The notes beneath the pieces were generated by a model that saw only the letters and a list, made by a program, of their open reading frames with translations, ran no database searches and was not told where the DNA came from. A program made the translations under genes and the position numbers. Below, piece by piece: positions 34,368-42,411 of a stretch of DNA of 64,000 bases. The stretch is from Terrimonas ferruginea DSM 30193 (lineage in GTDB: Bacteria; Bacteroidota; Bacteroidia; Chitinophagales; Chitinophagaceae). The stretch lies in the NCBI RefSeq assembly GCF_000425585.1, contig NZ_AUDS01000020.1, positions 1-64,000 on the forward strand, given 5' to 3'. How positions within the stretch are numbered: position 1 is the stretch's first letter; each line of letters begins with the position of its first letter.

Positions 34368-37300
34368 ATGTCAACAAACACAAACACACTTTTCCGGTTT
34401 GTCACAATGCGGGGACCGGAGAAGTTCAAGGATCTCAATCAATTTATCCAGCATCCGGCACCAGACACCGAAGGCCATTTCAAAACTTTGATGTCGGCTC
34501 CCTCTGACCAACGAAGAACTCAACGGCAATCGCAGTTAACGCTGGCCGGAACATTTACACCCATAATCGATGATGAAGGACTCATGTCACTGGTCGGGAA
34601 TGATATGTTTGTTCTCAACCGATGGTTTATGGCTAACCAGCAGAAATTAGCAACAGTACCCGGGTATATCAGCAATTGTCCGGAATATTATCTCGTTGCT
34701 CACGATTATCTTTTTTCGTACGCAAAGGCGATTATTGTTTGGGATAATATTTTCTACCAGATAATTACTGGTCAGAATCCGTCAATCCGTGATTCACTAA
34801 TCAGCCTGCTAGTAGTTGACAGGTTTGTGTCAAATGATGGCGATACACAGCAGCATAAATCGGCTGGCGCGCAGGTAGTCATCCCCAAAAACTTCTTTGG
34901 TCTTGCTACCGGCCCGGTTCCCGCAGAAGAAGAGGAAGAAGACGAGGAAGGAAGAACAGGATTTCCCGGCATTGCTACCGGAACCGTGTACGAAAGATTA
35001 AATGAAAAGATCGGAGTGGTAAAAGCGAAAGCTAAGGTCAGCGATATCGCGAATGCCGTAAAGGAGATTGAACAGGCGAAGAAAACCTGGGAACGTGCTA
35101 ACCGTAAAAGCTACGAAGCACAACGCCAGATTCATGATGCCGAACTGGAAGGGGCCATGAAGACCGCTGTACCCGTCATTGACGAGGAAACAGGAAAACC
35201 TTATTATGATGGATTGGATTTGCCTGCTTTTTCATTTACGCCCTCTGACCAGTTGACCTCCGGCGTTGCAGCAACATTATCTGATCGTTCACGCCAGATA
35301 ATTGACGAACTCAATCTGACCTATCCCGCGTCATTCGATGCAGTACTGGAAGATCTCGCCGGATCGCTCCGCCAGGAAACCGATACGGTATTCACAGGTA
35401 GTAATCCCGTTCGCCCGGTGATGACGATCGGGGACATACTGATTCCGGTAGATGACGAATTGCCACCGACTGCGCCGGTTCACAGTTACAGCATCCAGCT
35501 CGAACAGATAAGCGGAACAAAATACAAAGTGTATCTCGCCATTCACACCGGGTATAACAATCCTGCCGCCCTGGATGCGCGTTATTCTTCCTCTTTTGAG
35601 GGTGTGTCGGAACCGGTGCAGTTGTCAGCCTTTAACAGCGAGGCACTCGGCAGTACACTTGTACTTGAACTGTATCCCGATGGTCTCACCGTTCCGGATG
35701 GTGTGCTTGCCTTTTCAATCGATGGGGAAGTGACGTTAAGCAATGGTTTGCGTATCATCTTCTCCACTGTATTGCAACTGGAAGGTGGGGCCACCGGTGT
35801 GATGAATGTGGATGAAGGCAACGCAGCCGGTCCGGGGAATGTGAACGTGTATGTTCCCACAGGATTCGGCATCAAACAACTCGGTATTGCCGATTACCGG
35901 AAAGTAGAGCAAACGGTATGCTGCTATGTACCCGGTGAAGTATCGCATATCGAGAACATCATGGCCCGTGAATACAAAGAAAAAAGTACGCGCCGCTTCC
36001 GCAGTTCCGAAGAAACAACCACAACGGAAACGGAAAAAGAAAAGGAGCAACTTACCGATACCACCAGTACCAGCAGGTACGATATGCAGCAGGAAGTGGC
36101 GAGCATCATCAACAAAGACTCGAATACCCAGACCAATACCAACTTTTCTGCTAACTATCCGAGCGCTTCCATCAGCATGGCCGCAGGTTACGCACAAAAC
36201 AACTCGCAGCAGCAATCCAATTCACAGGCGATCAGCTATGCGAAGGATGTGACGGAGCGTGCGCTGGAACGTGTAGTTCAGCGGGTTCGGGAAGAGCGTA
36301 TAACGAAAGTGGTAGAAGAATACGAAGAGCAGAACAAACATGGATTCGACAACCGCGAAGGCGACAACCACGTTTCCGGTGTATACCGCTGGGTGGATAA
36401 GATCTTCAAGAACAGTATCCGCAACTACGGCAAGCGACTGATGTACGAGTTCATGATTCCGCAACCGGCGGTCTTTCACCTCGAAGCATTGAGGAATATT
36501 CCCGGAGCAAATCCTGGCGTGATGTTGACAAGGCCTGTCGATCCGCGATCTGAAGAAGCCGGCGTTAACCGCATCGCGACGTTCAACGAAATCACCGAGT
36601 TTAACTACAAATACTGGGCTGCAGCTTACAATGCGGAAGTGGAGCCATGCGTAGAAAAACTGAAGACGATCGGCAAATCGTTCTCCGGTGCCAAGTTTGG
36701 TGATCACGAGCTGACCGATGGATCTGCTGATCTGCAAATACCTGAGGGATATGTAGCCAAAAGAGCCAACGTGAAATTGTATGCAAAATATGATGGTGAT
36801 ACCAAACAGATGCACTCGTTCGGCGTGAACGTTGGTAACATCAGTCACTGGTACGATGAGCAGCGCTACTCGATCCGCAAAGACGACAACGTATACCTGG
36901 AGCTTGACAATTACAAAGGCCAATTGCCATTGAGTTATTTCTGTGAAAACTATCACACGTTCAACATTGCGGTAACGGTGCGTCTTGAAGCCACGGAAGA
37001 ATTGATCAACAAATGGAAACAGGAAACCTTCGACGCCATTCTGAAAGCTTATAACCAGAAGCGGTTGGAATATGAAGACGCATTGGCAGCGAATAGCCAG
37101 TCTGCAAAAGTGAATCCCGGCTTCTTCCGCCAGATCGAAAACACGGTGTTGCGTAAAAACTGCATCACTTACCTGGTAGGTCACAATAACCTGGGTAAGG
37201 AGTTGTACAGTGGCGAAGGTGTGATCAATAAAAAGCCACTGGACAACGCCGATCTGGATCAATACAGCAGCCTGGTAAAATTCATCGAACAGGCTTTTGA

Positions 37301-37745
37301 ATGGAATGAGATCAGCTATACGCTTTACCCGTTCTATTGGGCTGGTAAGAATAACTGGCAGAGTCTCTACCAACAAGAAGTAGATGATGCATTGTTCCGC
37401 TCGTTTCTGCAGAGTGGCATGGCGAGGGTGATTGCCACGGTTCGTCCCGGATTTGAGGAAGCGGTGATGCACTACATGGCTACCGGCCAGGTATGGAATG
37501 GCAGCCAGCCGCCGGTGATTGGTGATGAACTATATCTTTCTGTGATCGAAGAGTTGCGTAATCCTGAATATGAAATAGAAGAAAGCTGGGAAAGCCGTGT
37601 GCCAACTTCACTGACAGTGATCCAGGCAGGAGGTATCGCGCTTGATGTGGATGGATTGCCTTGTGCATGTGGTGATGATGAAGAAACGGGGATTTCGCAA
37701 TCAACTGCGCGCCTGGGCGTGGCGGAAGATCTTCCTACGGAGTAA
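34368..37745 (+). CDS. Large (1125 aa) protein of unknown family
   Basis: Start taken at MSTNTNTLFRFV (ATG 34368), since 34311 lies in an unlikely leader. No signal peptide. Residues ~1-180 are an unknown N-terminal domain; an acidic run (EEEEEDEEG) lies near 195. A beta-rich middle (~360-510) follows, then the motif CCYVPGEVSHIENIMAREYK (~540), a Thr/Glu/Ser-rich linker (TTTTETEKEKE), a Ser/Gln/Asn region and a long charged coiled coil (ERALERVVQRVREER). A carboxyl domain with many aromatic residues closes at GIALDVDGLPCACGDDEE. Encoded between lysis genes and the deaminase-toxin gene; a carrier or shell role is inferred. Confidence 0.7.
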   Translation: MSTNTNTLFRFVTMRGPEKFKDLNQFIQHPAPDTEGHFKTLMSAPSDQRRTQRQSQLTLAGTFTPIIDDEGLMSLVGNDMFVLNRWFMANQQKLATVPGYISNCPEYYLVAHDYLFSYAKAIIVWDNIFYQIITGQNPSIRDSLISLLVVDRFVSNDGDTQQHKSAGAQVVIPKNFFGLATGPVPAEEEEEDEEGRTGFPGIATGTVYERLNEKIGVVKAKAKVSDIANAVKEIEQAKKTWERANRKSYEAQRQIHDAELEGAMKTAVPVIDEETGKPYYDGLDLPAFSFTPSDQLTSGVAATLSDRSRQIIDELNLTYPASFDAVLEDLAGSLRQETDTVFTGSNPVRPVMTIGDILIPVDDELPPTAPVHSYSIQLEQISGTKYKVYLAIHTGYNNPAALDARYSSSFEGVSEPVQLSAFNSEALGSTLVLELYPDGLTVPDGVLAFSIDGEVTLSNGLRIIFSTVLQLEGGATGVMNVDEGNAAGPGNVNVYVPTGFGIKQLGIADYRKVEQTVCCYVPGEVSHIENIMAREYKEKSTRRFRSSEETTTTETEKEKEQLTDTTSTSRYDMQQEVASIINKDSNTQTNTNFSANYPSASISMAAGYAQNNSQQQSNSQAISYAKDVTERALERVVQRVREERITKVVEEYEEQNKHGFDNREGDNHVSGVYRWVDKIFKNSIRNYGKRLMYEFMIPQPAVFHLEALRNIPGANPGVMLTRPVDPRSEEAGVNRIATFNEITEFNYKYWAAAYNAEVEPCVEKLKTIGKSFSGAKFGDHELTDGSADLQIPEGYVAKRANVKLYAKYDGDTKQMHSFGVNVGNISHWYDEQRYSIRKDDNVYLELDNYKGQLPLSYFCENYHTFNIAVTVRLEATEELINKWKQETFDAILKAYNQKRLEYEDALAANSQSAKVNPGFFRQIENTVLRKNCITYLVGHNNLGKELYSGEGVINKKPLDNADLDQYSSLVKFIEQAFEWNEISYTLYPFYWAGKNNWQSLYQQEVDDALFRSFLQSGMARVIATVRPGFEEAVMHYMATGQVWNGSQPPVIGDELYLSVIEELRNPEYEIEESWESRVPTSLTVIQAGGIALDVDGLPCACGDDEETGISQSTARLGVAEDLPTE

Positions 37746-37765
37746 GCTATCAACAGCAGATTATG

Positions 37766-37795
37766 GGAGCCGCTGTAAGGCGGCTCCTTTTTTTT
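37766..37795 (+). terminator. Terminator between large protein and toxin 2
   Basis: GGAGCCGC/GCGGCTCC stem and an eight-T run, 21 nt before the toxin ATG. It may lower toxin 2 expression relative to the large protein. Confidence 0.8.
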
Positions 37796-37815
37796 CAAGA
37801 AAATAATAAAGAGAC

Positions 37816-39597
37816 ATGGCAAATAAATTTCCGCAGATGCCGGAAATGTTTTTAGGAGAACGAATGTTAACAAAAGTAGACTCCCCGTTGTCAGAAAGCA
37901 TTTTTGATGTATCTGACAAATTGACTTTTCAAAAGCAGATGTGGCAAGGCTTTTTTCAAAACGATCCAACTCCTAAATGGATATACCATTTCGAATCTGG
38001 CGAAGGTGTACAATTGGCTGTCAGCTACTCGAAGGATAAATTAATTTCTTATCAGAAAGGTAGTGCCTATGATGAGAAAGTAGATATCAGTATTTATTAT
38101 GAGACAGAAGATGTTCCGGATCCTGTTTGTTTCGTCAAAATGACTGATGAATTATATACAACATTTAATACTCCAGACAAAGGAAAGGAATGGAAAGAGG
38201 TGTTTTTGACTACAATAATAGAGAAGGAGGGTCGTCGGGGGGTAAAAATAGATAAAGAGAGACTGAGTAAGGCAATCGATATAACCATTTCCTCCGAAGA
38301 AAGAATTGGCTTACTATATCAGATAGCTGTGCTTATCCTGCAAGAGGCTGCTGAACTGATCAGGGGATTTAAAATTTCTGAAAATCATTGGAACCCTGAT
38401 CATCCAGCTTACGAACCGGGCGCAGATGTGAAACTTCTTGAGTTTGTAACTAAAAATTGGGATTCATTCAAAGAAAATTCAGACTCGTTTCTGGAAAAGG
38501 TCGATTCAGCAAGTAAATGGTGTCGTGAACATTTGGGTTTATTAGGTAAAATAGCCGCTTCTATACTTGAACCAATTAATAAGTTTTGTCGTGAAATATT
38601 TAATGTACTGGATTCTTTAGTCGATGGATTAAAAAAGGCGATACACTATATAAAGCTTGCCTATGCTTACATATCCGGTGTTATTAACGAAATAGTAGAG
38701 ATGATTGCATCCATTGTGGATATAGTGGCTTTATTATTCGCGCTTACGAACGAAACGGAAAGGTTCATAATCAAGAGAACCATTGGAAAACTTATCAAGG
38801 AATATCTAAATGATCCAGGCAAGATTGTAGATCAGATTAAAAAAGGGTATAGGGATTTTGTAAGTCGCTATAATCAGAATAAGACGGAGTACGAGGTTGC
38901 ATATAATGCAGGGGAAGATACAGTTCGTTTAATTCTGTTTATTGAGTCGGTAGTGACGATTATAAAAACCATCCGTAATCTTCCAAAAAAATTCGAGAGC
39001 CTGCGGAACTATTTGGATAAGCTTTCGAAGAAGCCTAGTGTCAGGAAAAGGATCGATAATAAAATACTTGATGCAATTTGGCGGGCAAGGATATCGCATT
39101 ATAAGCTGGGCAATAAAAGATTGTTAGAATTGGCGGGAATGCGGAGAAGAAGGGCGAAGAATATTGCCGCAATGCGCGTCAGGGTTGTTTTCGAAGACGG
39201 CACCATCGACAACCTGAACTTTATAGCCAATAATAGCGAAAAAAACTACATTACAAATGGCATTCAACTTTCGCCCGGGAAGATAGAAGAACTAAAGTCA
39301 ATGAAACCGGACTTTTGGGATAATAACCTTAATCGCGTTTTTGATTCCGAGCATAAAATGTTGATTATGTTAGATGAATATATGGCGACGAAAAATATGT
39401 CTATTGCCAAAATGCAAATTGAGATCGAAAGTATCTTTAAACCCTGTCGAAAATGCCAAGAGCAGATTTTGCTTAGACAAGAGATGTATAAAGCAGAGGT
39501 CAAAGTTTTTAGCCCACGAACTCAAAATATTTTGGGTATGTGGTATGACGTTCCGGGGACGGAAGCATTAAATAAATATTTGAAACGCCTAAAATAA
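37816..39597 (+). CDS. Polymorphic toxin with C-terminal deaminase-like domain
   Basis: 593 aa, no signal peptide. N-terminal ~190 residues unlike toxin 1. The middle helical/hydrophobic part (GVINEIVEMIASIVDIVALL; YEVAYNAGEDTVRLILFIES) matches the shared part of toxin 1. C-terminal ~130 residues show a deaminase pattern: FDSEHKML (Glu512) and KPCRKCQEQI (Cys544, Cys547), the Zn-binding set of the toxin-type deaminases, in the DTEYKIL subgroup rather than the HAE form. Likely edits nucleic acid in rivals. The gene is A/T-rich. SUKH immunity follows in 5 bp. Confidence 0.82.
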   Translation: MANKFPQMPEMFLGERMLTKVDSPLSESIFDVSDKLTFQKQMWQGFFQNDPTPKWIYHFESGEGVQLAVSYSKDKLISYQKGSAYDEKVDISIYYETEDVPDPVCFVKMTDELYTTFNTPDKGKEWKEVFLTTIIEKEGRRGVKIDKERLSKAIDITISSEERIGLLYQIAVLILQEAAELIRGFKISENHWNPDHPAYEPGADVKLLEFVTKNWDSFKENSDSFLEKVDSASKWCREHLGLLGKIAASILEPINKFCREIFNVLDSLVDGLKKAIHYIKLAYAYISGVINEIVEMIASIVDIVALLFALTNETERFIIKRTIGKLIKEYLNDPGKIVDQIKKGYRDFVSRYNQNKTEYEVAYNAGEDTVRLILFIESVVTIIKTIRNLPKKFESLRNYLDKLSKKPSVRKRIDNKILDAIWRARISHYKLGNKRLLELAGMRRRRAKNIAAMRVRVVFEDGTIDNLNFIANNSEKNYITNGIQLSPGKIEELKSMKPDFWDNNLNRVFDSEHKMLIMLDEYMATKNMSIAKMQIEIESIFKPCRKCQEQILLRQEMYKAEVKVFSPRTQNILGMWYDVPGTEALNKYLKRLK

Positions 39598-39602
39598 CAA
39601 AA

Positions 39603-40043
39603 ATGAATATAAAGTATCTTCAAAAAATGCAGACCACAAATACGATATCCAATATTTATAATGAGGGCATGACAGAAGCAGAGATTAGAGATTTGGAAAT
39701 GCAGGTAGGGCTAACATTTCCGCAAGCCTATAAAGAATTTCTCTATATCGGTGGTAGGGTAGCCAATATGCTGGCAGCGTCTGATAATGCTGTTGTCGAT
39801 GGCGAATGGAAAGAAATGATGGAGATCGCGCAGGAGGAGCTCTCCGAAAAAGAGATAAAATTGAACAATGCATTCTGGGTGTTTTCGAGTTATGAGCCGG
39901 AACAATTTCTGTTTTATTATTTTGATGAAGGAGAAAACCCCCCGGTTTATCGTTATGATGATGGAAATATTCAGCAGGTGAATAACTCTTTTAGCGATTT
40001 TATTAACGATACAATCGACTATCGTAAGACCAATGGCTATTAA
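39603..40043 (+). CDS. SMI1/KNR4 (SUKH) family immunity protein
   Basis: 146 aa. The signature EAEIRDLEMQVGLTFPQAYK and FLYIGG is typical of SUKH proteins; the C-terminal part (LFYYFDEGENPPVYRY, then FINDTIDYRKTNGY) is conserved. Immediately follows the deaminase toxin, so it probably protects the producer. Confidence 0.9.
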   Translation: MNIKYLQKMQTTNTISNIYNEGMTEAEIRDLEMQVGLTFPQAYKEFLYIGGRVANMLAASDNAVVDGEWKEMMEIAQEELSEKEIKLNNAFWVFSSYEPEQFLFYYFDEGENPPVYRYDDGNIQQVNNSFSDFINDTIDYRKTNGY

Positions 40044-40329
40044 TAGGTCGTTGTTCGAAGTCATAAGAGCCCTTAAGAATTATGAGGCTTAAATTAATTA
40101 TAACTCTACTCCCTTACACAGGCTGCTGTGCGACTTATTGACGGGGTGTTAATGCTTGCTTTCCGTGAGGTTGATGGCCACTGGTGCCAGCAAACAATTA
40201 ACATCTTTTGTGCGAAAGCAAATCAATCTCATAGCTTTATTTGACCGGGAAAAAGGCGATGAGTTAGGAATAATAAGAATGGCTTCTGTAAATGCTCGCG
40301 CTGCGCTTTGGAAGAGGAAAAATACTAGT

Positions 40330-40836
40330 ATGAACTTCGAGCAAAAAATAAATTATATAGAAAGAGAAAACTTTGTTCGTTTCACGAATTGTCATGCATT
40401 TGCAGATATAAGTAGTGAGCTTAAAATGTTCTTGCAAGAAACAGGTTTTTACAGTGATAAGATGGCTTATCCGTATTTTACAGCTACCGGTACGTTACAA
40501 TCTGTATCCCCAAAAATTATTGAGCTGGCATCGAATCGGATTGGACGTAAATTATGCATTGATTTAAACAATAATGAACGGCTTGTCGTATTCAATCCTC
40601 AAGACGGTGAAGTAACAGTTGTAAATAGTAATCTCAAAAATTATATTGAATGCCTTTATGCAATGCGATACTTTTCTGAAGAGATCGAAGGTGAAGATGT
40701 GTTTGGTGATTATGATACGAATGCTAAAAAATACGCAAGAAAGTTACTGGAATTATTTAATGTGATAGAGGGAGATATCAGGAGTTTCCCTTTATGGTAT
40801 ATCCAAGTTCATGAACGTGAGATTGGAACGTTGTAA
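40330..40836 (+). CDS. SUKH-4-like immunity protein, copy 1
   Basis: Start taken at MNFEQKINYIERENFVRFTN (ATG 40330), which aligns with copy 2. 168 aa. Matches the SUKH-4 pattern (LCIDLNNNERLVVFNP, VNSNLKNYIECLYAMRYFSE). The open frame extends 58 codons upstream (from 40156) with VRLMATGASK, which loosely echoes IRLVACPQGVSSK of toxin 1 and may be a toxin remnant. Ends in a terminator. Confidence 0.8.
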   Translation: MNFEQKINYIERENFVRFTNCHAFADISSELKMFLQETGFYSDKMAYPYFTATGTLQSVSPKIIELASNRIGRKLCIDLNNNERLVVFNPQDGEVTVVNSNLKNYIECLYAMRYFSEEIEGEDVFGDYDTNAKKYARKLLELFNVIEGDIRSFPLWYIQVHEREIGTL

Positions 40837-40847
40837 TATTTTGCCCC

Positions 40848-40875
40848 AACCCCGCTCACCGCGGGGTTTGTTTTT
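40848..40875 (+). terminator. Terminator after SUKH-4 copy 1
   Basis: AACCCCGC-TCACC-GCGGGGTT stem, then T-rich run. Nearly the same terminator is at 42353-42383 after copy 2. Confidence 0.8.
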
Positions 40876-41033
40876 GCCCGACATTAGCGTCTTTCAGGCT
40901 GTGTGAACTAGAATCACTGATCCGTATACTCGCCTTTGCTCGTGGTGTCTTTCAGGTTAATTATACTTTTATAATCCGCCTCAGGAGTGGGCAGACATAA
41001 TGGACGTTGTGAGACCGGGGCATCATTCAGCGT

Positions 41034-41507
41034 TTGAAAGAAGAACTGGCGAAAACAGAGGGTGGCCGGGAATTTCTGGCGATATGGGAGAAAGTATACA
41101 TAATCGGCGGTATTGTAACGGCGGGGCCGCTGGTTATAACTGGTCTTATTGACGGGCGTGTTAGTGAAGGAATCTCGGAATCTGAGATTGAGCAATTCGA
41201 AAAGGAAGGCGGTAAAAAAATTCCGTTGGAGCATGCTGTGGCTGGTGAAGACTGGAAACAGTTGCAACAAGGTGCGAAAGCACATCTAGCCAAAACAGAA
41301 CTCGAGGTGTCTGCAGACTATTGGGCCTTCTGCAGTTTGTATGGTGGAGAGCAATTTTTCTTTTTTTATTTTGGCGGTGGTGATGACCCCGTGACCTACA
41401 TCTTCGAAGGCGATAGATACTCTACACCAGAGATAAAGAGTGAAAAACAAACGTTCAGTCAGTTCGTAGAATGGTATATCGATTATCGTCAGACAAATGG
41501 GTATTGA
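41034..41507 (+). pseudogene. 5'-truncated SUKH-like fragment
   Basis: 157-codon frame from a TTG at 41034; the frame opens after a TGA at 41010-41012, so no proper gene start is seen. The first ~50 codons (FLAIWEKVYIIGGIVTAGPL) are unlike SUKH proteins. The last ~90 (SESEIEQFEKEGGKKIP, EQFFFFYFGGGDDPVTYIFE, YIDYRQTNGY) parallel the SUKH protein at 39603. Looks like a chimera made by recombination; could also be a functional short protein. Confidence 0.55.
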
Positions 41508-41824
41508 TCAACATGGTCTCTCCGAAAGAGTACGAGTAGTATCTCCTTATCGCTGTTACTCAGCAGTTTCACAGTTCGATATTATCCAATAGCAGAGCAC
41601 GGCCAGGGGAGCAAAAGAAAGAGTTTAAGACGGTGCTCCTCGTCGAACTTTTTATACGGGAAAATAAACTTTACTGGCTAATCCCGCACTGTGCGGGGTA
41701 GTTTTTCTCCTCCATTCCTTATTTTTACGTGAACCATTCACCACCCCATGAACCAGCAGCTTTTGAAAGGAGTGACAACCAGGCCGGGAGGGCTGGAGAA
41801 TTTGCTAAGCTTTTGAATAGTAAC
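41508..41824. other. Intergenic, with terminator and toxin-like remnant codons
   Basis: A terminator (CCCGCA-CTG-TGCGGG plus T-run) is at 41683-41705, then a -7 box-like TATTTTTA at 41720-41727. From GTG 41729 an open frame in phase with SUKH-4 copy 2 encodes AGRAGEFAKLLNS, which loosely echoes FAAKLAKLLN in toxin 1. No complete gene seen. Confidence 0.5.
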
Positions 41825-42334
41825 ATGAATAACATAACATTGGAAAGTAAAATAGATTTTTTAGGCCGGGAGAAGTTCGTGAAGTTCACTAACACAGCTG
41901 AATTTTTAATGTTAAGCCAACCACTGCGCGAGCTTTTGGCAACCAAGGGCGTTTATAGCAACTCGAGGGAGCTGCCATATGTTGCTACATCAGGTCAGCT
42001 GAGAGATATTGGCAAAGGGTTAATTGAGTTTGGTAAAAATGATATCAGAGATCAATTTTGTATTGATACAGAAAATAGTAATAGGATTGTTTCCATCTGT
42101 CCGGATCATACTGATCTTATTAATAGCTCTTTTGAAAATTATATCAACTGCATTTACGCCTTGCAATATTTTAGCCAGGAAATCGTAGGAAAGCGTGTAC
42201 TCGGCGATTATCGTAAAAATAATACACGGTATGCCCGGAAATTATTAGATATGTTTAACGAAATCGAAGGAGACATCAATTTATACCCGATTTGGGCAGT
42301 GCAGGTTGATGAACGCGAAGCCGGGGTATTATAA
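41825..42334 (+). CDS. SUKH-4-like immunity protein, copy 2
   Basis: 169 aa from MNNITLESKIDFLGREKFVK. Close in layout to copy 1 (FCIDTENSNRIVSICPD, INSSFENYINCIYALQYFSQ, EAGVL end). Ends with the same type of terminator as copy 1. It has no toxin of its own upstream, so it is an orphan immunity gene, typical in polymorphic toxin loci. Confidence 0.82.
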   Translation: MNNITLESKIDFLGREKFVKFTNTAEFLMLSQPLRELLATKGVYSNSRELPYVATSGQLRDIGKGLIEFGKNDIRDQFCIDTENSNRIVSICPDHTDLINSSFENYINCIYALQYFSQEIVGKRVLGDYRKNNTRYARKLLDMFNEIEGDINLYPIWAVQVDEREAGVL

Positions 42335-42352
42335 TTTTTCCCAAACAAATCC

Positions 42353-42383
42353 CAAACCCCGCCGACCGCGGGGTTTGTTTTTG
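42353..42383 (+). terminator. Terminator after SUKH-4 copy 2
   Basis: CAAACCCCGC-CGACC-GCGGGGTTTG stem then TTT-rich run. Confidence 0.8.
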
Positions 42384-42397
42384 CGCCGCCATCCATT

Positions 42398-42405
42398 TAT
42401 TTTTA
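42398..42405 (+). promoter_or_regulatory. -7 box (TATTTTTA) for the GRDP-like gene
   Basis: One mismatch to TAnnTTTG, ending 6 nt before the ATG at 42412. Confidence 0.4.
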
Positions 42406-42411
42406 CGCAGC

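Noticed and set aside
36222-37472. 416-codon open frame on the minus strand in the large protein gene
   Set aside because: Antisense shadow; the plus-strand frame has consistent domain sequence and codon pattern.
32993-37745. Prophage or tailocin
   Set aside because: Lysis genes are phage-like but no integrase, terminase, portal, capsid, tail tube, sheath or baseplate gene is visible.
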